This document shows, piece by piece, positions 1 to 5,419 of a DNA stretch of 6,371 nt. This DNA comes from Defluviitaleaceae bacterium (GTDB lineage Bacteria > Bacillota > Clostridia > Lachnospirales > WRAA01): assembly GCA_009780445.1 (NCBI GenBank), contig WRAA01000123.1, positions 1-6,371 on the forward strand, in the 5' to 3' direction. The notes beneath the pieces were generated by a model. It made no database searches. It saw nothing but the letters and a program-made list of their open reading frames with translations, and was not told the origin of the DNA. A program made the translations under genes and the position numbers. Within the stretch, counting starts at the first letter, position 1. Every line of letters begins with the position of its first letter.

Positions 1-10
1 GACGCTCCGG

Positions 11-64
11 ATGCTAGACGTGTGCCACCGGCACACAGCATTCTAGCGAACCACAAGGGTTCGC
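11..64. repeat. Nested hairpins in the left-edge noncoding segment
   Basis: Seen directly: GTGTGCC (20-26) pairs with GGCACAC (30-36) around a 3-base loop. It is enclosed by either GCTAGA/TCTAGC (13-18 with 42-47) or ATGCT/AGCAT (11-15 with 37-41). A second stem follows, GCGAACC (46-52) with GGTTCGC (58-64), and then a short GTC triplet run at 65-73. I find no credible coding frame in 1-121. Such dense secondary structure next to an IS-like tip at 122-139 fits a noncoding mobile-element end or MITE running off the left edge. It could instead be the 3' region of an unseen gene. The pairing is certain; the interpretation is not. Confidence 0.45.
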
Positions 65-121
65 GTCGTCGTCGCTTCCTAGCCCGGCAAAAAATTATGC
101 TCGAAAATTCACCGAAAGCGG

Positions 122-139
122 GTTTTCAAACACGCCCTA
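122..139 (-). repeat. Left copy of an 18-base inverted repeat (IS-tip-like)
   Basis: GTTTTCAAACACGCCCTA is the exact reverse complement of 3687-3704. Read on the minus strand it is TAGGGCGTGTTTGAAAAC, which resembles terminal inverted repeats of small insertion sequences, with a TA dinucleotide at the tip as expected of elements that target TA. In that reading the element body extends leftward into the structured segment at 1-121. Identity stops at both ends: the flanking bases differ from those of the other copy. The repeat is certain; its mobile origin is inferred from resemblance only, and no transposase gene is visible. Confidence 0.6.
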
Positions 140-160
140 AACAGTTCCTTACAATACGTG

Positions 161-191
161 AGTTCGATGAACAAAAACCGTTCATCGAACT
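161..191. repeat. Perfect 12-bp stem-loop
   Basis: AGTTCGATGAAC (161-172) pairs perfectly with GTTCATCGAACT (180-191) around a 7-base loop. It lies about 115 bases past the stop codon of the minus-strand RraA-like gene and next to a second, longer stem-loop. No T-run follows it on the minus strand, so it is not a textbook intrinsic terminator. It could protect an mRNA 3' end, help to end transcription, or be a palindromic repeat. Confidence 0.55.
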
Positions 192-198
192 TTGATTA

Positions 199-242
199 TA
201 TCCGCAGAATTTGCGGAAAGAACACCGCAAATTCTGCGGATA
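199..242 (-). terminator. Perfect 18-bp stem-loop downstream of the enzyme operon; possible terminator
   Basis: Bases 199-216 pair perfectly with 225-242 (18 bp, 8-base loop), for example GCAGAATTTGCGG against CCGCAAATTCTGC. It begins about 65 bases past the RraA-like stop codon, where the minus-strand operon should end. The sequence after the stem on the minus strand (ATAATC) is AT-rich but lacks a U-tract, so termination by this hairpin alone is uncertain. It may be a Rho-assisted or processing site, or the palindromic core of a repeat element. The stem is certain and the role is inferred. Confidence 0.4.
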
Positions 243-307
243 ACCTAAGAAAGATGCTTCGCATTTTCAGCCGCTTACGCGGTTGGTTCGCCTTCGTCGA
301 ACTCAGG

Positions 308-970
308 TTACAGTATTCCGAAAACGCGGAAGGCCTCCGTGGCACTCATGCCGTCTTCGATAGCTTTGCGGACCTTCTTTTCGCCCCGCGCCTTCTCCAG
401 TGCCTTGTGGCTGACCTCTTCGACGCGGCCTTTGGGGATCACCAGCACGCCGTCGCAGTCTCCGAAGATAAGGTCGCCGGGTTCTATCCACACCCCGCCA
501 ACCTCGATGGGGCAGCGGTAGTTCGCAACCTGTGTGCGCACGGATGAATCCTGGGCATAACGCCCGCGGCTGAATACCGGGAAGTTCTGCTCCAGAACTT
601 GCGGGGTGTCGCGGTAGTATCCGTTAAGCACCGCGCCGTTGGCCTTGCGCACCCGCGCTACGGCCGTCAGCAGTTCGCCCCAGTAGGCGCAGCGCATCTC
701 GCCGCCGCTTGCCAGGTAAATCTCCCCTTCTTCCAGCTGATCGAGAGCCTCGGTCAGGTAGCCGAAGGGCTTTTTTTGCTGCCCGTAGACATCAATCATC
801 AGCACGGGCATGGCGCGGCCGATCATCTTGTCGGCCTCGCGGATCGGGCCAATGGCCTGCGGCAGGAACTGATGGTACAGCCCAAGGCCGTCCAGAATAT
901 CGCCCACTACAGGGGTATACAGCTCGGTGGTGAACATCTCGAACAGATCGCGTTCAGCATTAGCAGACAT
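308..970 (-). CDS. RraA-like family aldolase/decarboxylase
   Basis: A 220-residue protein of the RraA / 4-hydroxy-4-methyl-2-oxoglutarate aldolase family, a usual length for the family. Signature parts are visible: GELLTAVAR near 98-106, NGYYRD with Arg120-Asp121 matching the catalytic Arg-Asp pair of the metal-dependent aldolases, and PGDLIFGDCDGVLVIP (164-179), the conserved C-terminal motif. Known members use a divalent metal to carry out retro-aldol cleavage releasing pyruvate, or to decarboxylate oxaloacetate; E. coli RraA itself is an RNase E inhibitor. The Arg-Asp pair and the catabolic neighbours favour an enzyme here. The ATG at 970 is chosen because GAGGAGG lies just upstream; the frame stays open to 1138 but would overlap the upstream gene. 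It is second in an operon, 13 bases after the dehydratase-like gene. It may cleave the 2-keto-3-deoxy acid made by that enzyme (inference). Confidence 0.9.
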   Translation of the reverse strand: MSANAERDLFEMFTTELYTPVVGDILDGLGLYHQFLPQAIGPIREADKMIGRAMPVLMIDVYGQQKKPFGYLTEALDQLEEGEIYLASGGEMRCAYWGELLTAVARVRKANGAVLNGYYRDTPQVLEQNFPVFSRGRYAQDSSVRTQVANYRCPIEVGGVWIEPGDLIFGDCDGVLVIPKGRVEEVSHKALEKARGEKKVRKAIEDGMSATEAFRVFGIL

Positions 971-983
971 AGTACGCCTCCTC

Positions 984-2321
984 TTAACTCCATATTCGGT
1001 CGTGAGACCATTCCGTGTTCCATACCTCCGTGGGTTCCCACAGCCCCGGACGCTCGGGGTTGATGTGCGCTTGAAGAACTTCGTCGTCAAGTTCTTCGAT
1101 GCCAAGGCCGGGCTTGTCCGGCAGGGTGAGCCAACCATCCTTGATGGGCGGCTCGCGCCATCCCTTTACAATGCTGTGCCACCAATCAACATCATGCGAG
1201 TGGAACTCCATCGCCACGAAGTTGTCGCCGGCCGCCGCCGCCACATGCGCCGCCGCCATACAGCCCACGGGCGTTTCGGCCATGTGCAGCACCCCGGCGA
1301 TACCGTGATCCCACGCGGCGTCCAGGATCTTCTTGGTCTCCATGATCCCCCCGGCTGTGAGTACGTCCGGGTGGATCACCGACACGGCATTGCTTTGCAG
1401 TAACGGGGCGAAGCCGCCGCACAGGTAGATGTCCTCGCCCGTACACATAGGCACGGCGCAGGAACGGCTAAGCTCCTTCCACATCTCCGTGTAGAACCAC
1501 GGTATGCAGTCCTCCATCCACGCAATGTTATACTTCTCCAGACGCCGGCCAAGCTTTATGCAGCTTTGCAGATCCACATGGCCGATATGGTCGATAGCAA
1601 GGGGGATCTCGCAGCCGATGGTGCCGCGCACGTCCTTGACATACTGCTCGAGGTGATCCAGCCCCTTTTCGGTGATGGACAGGAATGTGAAAGGGTGGGG
1701 GATGCTCATGAACTCGGCGAAGGCCTTGTCGGTGATGCCGAAGGACAGCTCCTGCCGGCTGAACCTCCGCATAGTGTCGATGTAGCCCAGTGGGGCGTTT
1801 AACGTGCCGGGTTCGTCGATCAGCAGATCCACGCCCAGATCCATCTTGAGCATGGTGTAACCCTTGGCCATTCTCGCGCTAAGCGCCGCCCCCATATCCG
1901 CGCCGGTGTGCTTGCCGTCTACGTCAGTGTCGCAGTAGATCCGTATCTTGTCCCGGAACTTGCCGCCCAGCATTTGGTATACCGGCACTCCGTAGGCCTT
2001 CCCGGCAAGATCCCACAGCGCCACTTCCACTCCGCTTACCCCTCCGCCTTGCCTGGCGTGTCCGCCGAACTGCTTGATCCTGTTGAAGATTCTGCCGATG
2101 TCGCAGGGGTTTTCGCCGATAAGCAGGCGTTTGAGCTGCAAGGCATACATCTTGTTGGAAAAGTCCCGGACTTCTCCGTAGCCAAACAAACCCTGATTAG
2201 TCTCGATGCGTAGGATTGTGCAGTTCATCGGCGCGCCGATGATGTCCGCAAACCTCATGTCGGTTATCCTAAGCTCTGACGGACGGGAATCCGCCTTGCA
2301 GTGTACATTGTACGGTTCCAT
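984..2321 (-). CDS. Enolase-superfamily (mandelate racemase type) probable sugar-acid dehydratase
   Basis: A 445-residue cytoplasmic enzyme with an N-terminal capping domain (about 15-130) and a C-terminal barrel. Predicted Mg2+ ligands are Asp244 (IDHIGH), Glu270 (WMEDCIP) and Glu296 (CTGED); the Asp-His dyad is Asp319 (IHPD) and His346 (LHMAE). The spacing 26, 26, 23, 27 equals that of Pseudomonas mandelate racemase (195, 221, 247, 270, 297). The second strand has Lys159-Met-Asp161 rather than Lys-x-Lys, and a long insert (about 165-235) separates it from the first ligand. The DHxGH motif and the C-terminal HSHDVDWW stretch (374-381) recall a widespread, poorly characterised subgroup annotated as dehydratases. 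The expected reaction is removal of water from an aldonate or similar acid to give a 2-keto-3-deoxy acid; the exact substrate is unknown. The ATG at 2321 is preferred over the in-frame GTG at 2333, because that GTG is inside the GAGGTG ribosome binding site. Confidence 0.9.
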   Translation of the reverse strand: MEPYNVHCKADSRPSELRITDMRFADIIGAPMNCTILRIETNQGLFGYGEVRDFSNKMYALQLKRLLIGENPCDIGRIFNRIKQFGGHARQGGGVSGVEVALWDLAGKAYGVPVYQMLGGKFRDKIRIYCDTDVDGKHTGADMGAALSARMAKGYTMLKMDLGVDLLIDEPGTLNAPLGYIDTMRRFSRQELSFGITDKAFAEFMSIPHPFTFLSITEKGLDHLEQYVKDVRGTIGCEIPLAIDHIGHVDLQSCIKLGRRLEKYNIAWMEDCIPWFYTEMWKELSRSCAVPMCTGEDIYLCGGFAPLLQSNAVSVIHPDVLTAGGIMETKKILDAAWDHGIAGVLHMAETPVGCMAAAHVAAAAGDNFVAMEFHSHDVDWWHSIVKGWREPPIKDGWLTLPDKPGLGIEELDDEVLQAHINPERPGLWEPTEVWNTEWSHDRIWS

Positions 2322-2349
2322 AACACACTTCACCTCATTTCATAGTCAT

Positions 2350-2369
2350 TTGTAAATACGTGTTCACAA
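2350..2369. promoter_or_regulatory. Candidate LacI-type operator O1 (enzyme operon)
   Basis: TTGTAAATACGTGTTCACAA is an imperfect palindrome around a central CG (pairing pattern TTGTnAAnACGTnTTnACAA). LacI-family hinge leucines insert at such a central CG. It matches the element at 2615-2634 in 16 of 20 positions. It lies 13 bases downstream of the proposed -10 of the minus-strand enzyme operon, where bound repressor would block transcription. Binding by the adjacent regulator is inferred from the pairing of sites, geometry and gene position. Confidence 0.7.
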
Positions 2370-2381
2370 TGTGATGAGTAT

Positions 2382-2410
2382 ATTCTACCACAGGACACGG
2401 GGCGGCACAA
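2382..2410 (-). promoter_or_regulatory. Candidate sigma-A promoter of the enzyme operon
   Basis: On the minus strand TTGTGC (2410-2405) and TAGAAT (2387-2382) are separated by 17 bases. The -10 matches consensus at five of six positions and the -35 at three, starting TTG. An overlapping TATACT is an alternative -10. Transcription would start near 2375, about 54 bases before the ATG at 2321, and run directly into operator O1. Confidence 0.5.
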
Positions 2411-2574
2411 GAGCGAAATTTCTGTGGAGCCGCGGGCGAAACCTAGGCCGAGAAGCTTGCGATACGCGGGAAAATGCTGATATACATTGGCGAAACAGCC
2501 GGTGTGAGGGGCTTGAAGTTGTCTTTGTTAAAAGCTTACAAAAACAGAAATTTCAGATTGTGAATTAGTGCTAA
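2411..2574. other. Gene-free spacer between divergent promoters
   Basis: No credible gene or RNA structure is seen here. A short plus-strand frame across it (2371-2568) has no good ribosome binding site and an unconvincing composition. The only repeat noted is an 11-base inverted pair, GAAATTTCTGT (2415-2425) and ACAGAAATTTC (2544-2554), each containing the palindrome GAAATTTC. The two copies flank the spacer, upstream of the two -35 elements. They could be an activator or UP-type site, or chance. Confidence 0.4.
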
Positions 2575-2603
2575 TTGACTTTTCGTGTCGAATGTTGTAT
2601 AGT
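2575..2603 (+). promoter_or_regulatory. Strong candidate sigma-A promoter of lacI-dctPQM
   Basis: TTGACT (2575-2580) and TATAGT (2598-2603) are separated by exactly 17 bases, each matching the sigma-70/sigma-A consensus at five of six positions. Transcription would start near 2610, about 39 bases before the regulator's ATG. No convincing separate promoter is seen before the TRAP genes, so this one may drive the regulator and the transporter together. Confidence 0.75.
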
Positions 2604-2614
2604 TTAAGATACTT

Positions 2615-2634
2615 CTGTAAACGCGTGTTCGCAA
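2615..2634. promoter_or_regulatory. Candidate LacI-type operator O2 (autoregulatory)
   Basis: CTGTAAACGCGTGTTCGCAA is a near-palindrome around a central CG (core pattern TGnnAACnCGnGTTnnCA, 2616-2633). It shares 16 of 20 bases with O1 in the same orientation. It starts 12 bases after the -10 of the plus-strand promoter and ends just before the regulator's ribosome binding site, so repressor bound here would block transcription of lacI and probably of the TRAP genes. This is a prediction from sequence. Confidence 0.7.
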
Positions 2635-2648
2635 ACGAGGGGGTGCAT

Positions 2649-3689
2649 ATGAATAGTTTCGAGGTATCAAGGATAGCCGGGGTGTCCCGCAGTACTGTGT
2701 CCAGAGTTGTAAACGGGTATTCCAATGTGCCGGAAGGAACACGCGCCAGGGTGCAGGCCGTTATCGACAAGTACGGCTATTCTCCGAATAACGCGGCGCG
2801 CAACCTTGCGGGCAAGCCGAGCAATGTTGTCGGCCTGTTCATTCTCGACAAAGGCGCGGACAACCGCAACATAATCTGTTCATCTCCGTTTTACTCAATG
2901 TTTATGGCGCACATAGCGGACAAGCTGCAGGAAAGGGGCTGCCACCTCCTGGTGTCCGTTGTGAAGTCAGGTGAGGTGATGCAGGCCGTAAAGGGCATCT
3001 ACACGCAGAAGATAATCTCCGGCGGAATATTTATGGGCGAGATCGTGCAGGACGACGTGCTGCAATGGCTTTCGGCGAACAACCACTACGCGATGCTCGT
3101 CAACCAGCGGGAGAAGCCAGACATGCCCGGGATAATACTGCTGAACACCGAGAACTATCTGGGCGCGTACAAGGCCGTCGAAGTTCTTATACGGTACGGG
3201 CATAGGCGGATCGCGCATATCGTAGGCTCGATGGAGAAGGCGTCGTCAAAGGAGCGGTTTGCCGGATACCGGGACAGCCTGGGGCAGGGCGGGCTGGTGT
3301 TCGACGAGAGCATTGTCGTCACGGCAAACATCCACCGGGAGCAGAGCGGGTACGAGGCCGCGAAGAACCTCTTCCTAAACATCCAGGGCAGCATCCCGAC
3401 GGCGGTGTTCTGTGCAAACGACCTCACGGCCTTCGGCACGATCCGCGCGCTTTCCGAACTTGGCTACAAGGTTCCCAAGGATGTTTCGGTCATGGGGTTT
3501 GACAACGTAGAGGCCGGCAAGTACATAGTGCCTTCGCTGTCCACGGTTGAAACCAGCGTGGAAAAGCTGGCCGATCTGGCCGCAAGTAACCTCATCGGCT
3601 GTATCGAAACAAGGACAACGGAGCAGTCATTCATAAAGCTCGAGGAATTCAGCATTATCATGCGAGACAGTGTCGCGGATATTACCTAG
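2649..3689 (+). CDS. LacI-family transcriptional regulator
   Basis: A 346-residue regulator of typical LacI/GalR length. The N-terminal helix-turn-helix (about 4-23) contains SRIAGVSRSTVSRVVNGY; Arg14 and Ser15 align with the LacI specificity residues Tyr17 and Gln18. The hinge region NNAARNLAGK (47-56) carries Leu53, the expected minor-groove leucine. The periplasmic-binding-protein-like sensor domain follows, with GHRRIAHIVG (184-193), CANDLTAFG (255-263) and GFDN (283-286). The ATG at 2649 is chosen because AGGGGG ends 5 bases before it and the HTH then starts at the usual place; the frame is open further upstream but runs through operator O2 and the promoter. It is predicted to sense the imported acid or a breakdown product and to repress both divergent operons through O1 and O2. 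Its TAG stop is part of the 18-base repeat at 3687-3704, yet the C-terminus (IIMRDSVADIT) looks complete. Confidence 0.95.
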   Translation: MNSFEVSRIAGVSRSTVSRVVNGYSNVPEGTRARVQAVIDKYGYSPNNAARNLAGKPSNVVGLFILDKGADNRNIICSSPFYSMFMAHIADKLQERGCHLLVSVVKSGEVMQAVKGIYTQKIISGGIFMGEIVQDDVLQWLSANNHYAMLVNQREKPDMPGIILLNTENYLGAYKAVEVLIRYGHRRIAHIVGSMEKASSKERFAGYRDSLGQGGLVFDESIVVTANIHREQSGYEAAKNLFLNIQGSIPTAVFCANDLTAFGTIRALSELGYKVPKDVSVMGFDNVEAGKYIVPSLSTVETSVEKLADLAASNLIGCIETRTTEQSFIKLEEFSIIMRDSVADIT

Positions 3690-3704
3690 GGCGTGTTTGA
3701 AAAC
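3687..3704 (+). repeat. Right copy of the 18-base inverted repeat
   Basis: TAGGGCGTGTTTGAAAAC is the exact reverse complement of 122-139, about 3.5 kb away. It begins with the TAG stop codon of the LacI-family gene and occupies the start of the 51-base gap before the TRAP binding-protein gene. Within it GCGTGTTTGAAAAC matches 12 of 14 bases of GCGTGTTCGCAAAC (2623-2636), the right half of operator O2. It may therefore be an IS-like tip or a regulatory half-site. The sequence on either side differs from that at the left copy. Confidence 0.6.
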
Positions 3705-3713
3705 TCCAAACAC
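3693..3713. repeat. Inverted repeat in the TRAP gene leader
   Basis: GTGTTTG (3693-3699) pairs with CAAACAC (3707-3713) around a 7-base spacer, between the regulator's stop and the AAAGGAG ribosome binding site (3727-3733) of the binding-protein gene. It overlaps the 18-base repeat. No T-run follows, so it is not a terminator. It could be a regulator-binding palindrome or a small mRNA hairpin. Confidence 0.45.
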
Positions 3714-3740
3714 ACCTCAGCTTCTCAAAGGAGAATGTGT

Positions 3741-4808
3741 ATGAAGCATTTGTTGAAGAACGCGGCCGCTGCCGTGCTTGCCGTTGGTCTGGCCGCCGGG
3801 CTTGGCGCGTGTACAGCCCCGACAGCCCCGGCCACTGCGCCCGCAACCGGGCAGGCCGCCGGGCAGGAAGCTCCGGCCGAGGCCGAAAGATCCGTTGTGA
3901 GGCTGGCGCACGGCCAACCCATCGAGTCTATCGCCCATGTGCATATGGCGCAGATGGCGGACTTTGTGTACGAGCAGTCCGGCGGAATGTTGGAAATTCA
4001 GATCTTCCCCGCCAACCAGCTGGGCAACGAGCGGGACCTTGCGGAAGGTATGCTGATGGGCACCGTAGACATGACATACATCTCCCTTGGCGTTTGGGAG
4101 AACTTCGACAGCAGGCTCGCGCTGTTCTCGCTGCCGTTTATATTCGAAAACTATGACCATGTGCTGGCGGTTGTCGAAAGTGACCTGGGCGATGAGCTCT
4201 TCGGATCAATGTCGGGTGATTTCGGGGTCAGCTACCTTGGTTTTGTGGATCAAGGCTTCCGCTGGATCTGGAACAACGACCACCCCGTGTACACGCTGGA
4301 AGACCTTGGCGGCATGACCCTGCGCGTACCGGAATCCCCCGCGTTTATCAGCACCTTCACCTTGCTGGGCGCGAACGCAACGCCGATACCCTGGGGCGAG
4401 CTTTACACGGCGATGCAAACCGGCGTCGTAGCGGGCTTCGAAGTTTTCCCGGAATCTATAATCTCCAACAGGATGTACGAGGTTACGCGGTATGGATCCA
4501 AGAGCAACCACATCTTCGCCGCGTCGATCATTACCGTGCGTGATGAAGTGCTGAACGGGCTGCCCGCGGAGCATCAACAGCTTCTTAGGGACGCCGTAAG
4601 AACATATTCGGGCAACATACGCTCGGCGGTGATCGCGGACGAGCAAGCCCTCATAGAACAGGCGACGGCCAACGGCATGATCATCAACGATATTTCGCCG
4701 GAGGTAATGGCGCAGTTTGCGGCGGCTGTCGAGCCGTTGTACGAAGAATACGCCGAGAGGCTGGGCGGAATGGAGATCATCGAAAGAGCAAGGAATACGC
4801 CGTTCTAA
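3741..4808 (+). CDS. TRAP transporter solute-binding lipoprotein, DctP family
   Basis: A 355-residue extracytoplasmic solute-binding protein. The N-terminus is basic then hydrophobic and ends in a lipobox-like LGAC with Cys24 as the probable lipidated residue, followed by an Ala/Pro/Thr-rich linker (about 25-50). This suits a Gram-positive-type membrane anchor. DctP features follow: RLAHGQP near 54, IFPANQLGNERDLAEGMLMGTVDM (88-111, discontinuous motif), GMTLRVPESP (191-200) with Arg195 as the family's carboxylate-binding arginine, and TPIPWGELYTAMQTGVVAGFE (214-234 region). In the last motif Ala231 replaces the Asp usual in GVVDG. The family binds organic acids including sugar acids; the ligand here is not determined. 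Of two in-frame ATGs, 3741 is chosen because it lies 7 bases after AAAGGAG, whereas 3735 is too close. It is followed by the two membrane subunits. Confidence 0.93.
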   Translation: MKHLLKNAAAAVLAVGLAAGLGACTAPTAPATAPATGQAAGQEAPAEAERSVVRLAHGQPIESIAHVHMAQMADFVYEQSGGMLEIQIFPANQLGNERDLAEGMLMGTVDMTYISLGVWENFDSRLALFSLPFIFENYDHVLAVVESDLGDELFGSMSGDFGVSYLGFVDQGFRWIWNNDHPVYTLEDLGGMTLRVPESPAFISTFTLLGANATPIPWGELYTAMQTGVVAGFEVFPESIISNRMYEVTRYGSKSNHIFAASIITVRDEVLNGLPAEHQQLLRDAVRTYSGNIRSAVIADEQALIEQATANGMIINDISPEVMAQFAAAVEPLYEEYAERLGGMEIIERARNTPF

Positions 4809-4829
4809 CGCGGCGATACAGAATTATGT

Positions 4830-4871
4830 AGAGCCTGTATTTGCGTCAACTATGGCATGAGTACAGGCTCT
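4830..4871 (+). other. Stem-loop between TRAP binding-protein and membrane-subunit genes
   Basis: AGAGCCTGTA (4830-4839) pairs perfectly with TACAGGCTCT (4862-4871), with a 22-base loop that can partly pair further. It fills most of the 80-base gap between the binding-protein stop codon and the next start, ending just before the AGGGAGGGG ribosome binding site (4877-4885). Hairpins in this place are known in transport operons to protect the upstream mRNA, so that more binding protein than membrane subunit is made; that role is inferred here. No T-run follows, so read-through is expected. Confidence 0.55.
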
Positions 4872-4888
4872 TATCTAGGGAGGGGCTT

Positions 4889-5419
4889 ATGGGTGCGGTA
4901 AAAAGGGTGCTGTACTACTTCGACCGTTCTGTTGAGATTGTGATGTTCTTCTGCGTAGCGGGCTTTGCGTCTGTGGCGTTTACGCAGGTTTTCTTTCGAT
5001 ATGCCCTCAACAACTCCATCCCCTGGGCCGAGGAGCTTTGCCGGTATCTGTTCGTGTGGCTGGTGTTCCTGGGTGCCGGCTTGGGTGTGGTGAACAGGTC
5101 GCATATCGCCGTTGACGCCATACCGAACCTGATTCCCAAGAGGTTCAAGAAGTACTACCAGGTAATGATCGACGTTGCGGTGCTGGTGGTGTCGGTGCTG
5201 TTGCTGCGCTATGGGTATACGCTGGCCATGCTGAACTTCGAGCAAAGCTCGCCCGCGCTCCAGATACCCATAGGTTATGTCTACTTCGGAATCATCGTCG
5301 GCGCGGTGATTATGATAGTTAATTCGCTGCGCGTGATAGTGGCCGGGCTTTGGGGAGTTTCCGCAACCACGGAAAGGCCGTCCGCGGCAATGTCTGAGCA
5401 GAGCGGGGAGGCGCAGTAA
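4889..5419 (+). CDS. TRAP transporter small membrane subunit, DctQ family
   Basis: A 176-residue integral membrane protein with four hydrophobic segments at about 16-36, 51-68, 91-107 and 129-152, as in DctQ. The family signature is clear: QVFFRYALNNSIPWAEEL (33-50), then RYLFVWLVFLGAGLGV and the RSHIAVD motif (70-76), and SPALQIPIGYVY (121-132). It forms the membrane complex with the large subunit and docks the binding protein; TRAP systems are secondary transporters driven by an ion gradient, commonly Na+. The ATG at 4889 follows AGGGAGGGG closely; the frame extends to a TTG at 4841, which lies in the loop of the upstream hairpin and has no ribosome binding site. The stop codon abuts the start of the next gene, showing one transcript and probable translational coupling. 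Confidence 0.93.
   Translation: MGAVKRVLYYFDRSVEIVMFFCVAGFASVAFTQVFFRYALNNSIPWAEELCRYLFVWLVFLGAGLGVVNRSHIAVDAIPNLIPKRFKKYYQVMIDVAVLVVSVLLLRYGYTLAMLNFEQSSPALQIPIGYVYFGIIVGAVIMIVNSLRVIVAGLWGVSATTERPSAAMSEQSGEAQ

Noticed and set aside
1..305. CRISPR array, tRNA or riboswitch in the left noncoding segment
   Set aside because: There are no regularly spaced direct repeats, no cloverleaf with the conserved T-loop, and the hairpins are simple independent stems.
158..1403. Plus-strand open frames antisense to the RraA-like and dehydratase genes (for example 158-547, 599-1063, 927-1403)
   Set aside because: They overlie well-supported minus-strand genes with clear family motifs, and their translations show no recognisable domain. 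Long antisense frames are common in GC-rich genes.
2322..2333. GTG start at 2333 for the dehydratase-like gene
   Set aside because: That GTG is part of the GAGGTG ribosome binding site serving the ATG at 2321.
2371..2568. 65-residue plus-strand frame in the divergent control region
   Set aside because: It overlaps the promoter spacer, has no good ribosome binding site, and its translation resembles no protein family.
2616..2633. CcpA cre site
   Set aside because: The sequence begins like a cre element (TGTAAACG) but lacks the required T and CA in the second half, while its longer palindrome matches O1, favouring a dedicated local LacI-family operator.
2568..2648. N-terminal extension of the LacI-family protein
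   Set aside because: It would run through the -35/-10 promoter and operator O2 and precede the HTH with an atypical sequence; the ATG at 2649 has a well-placed ribosome binding site.
122..3704. Simple transposon bounded by the 18-base inverted repeats
   Set aside because: There is no transposase between the repeats, no matching target duplication is seen at the outer flanks, and the tip orientation suggests that the elements would lie outside rather than between. Kept as an open observation instead.
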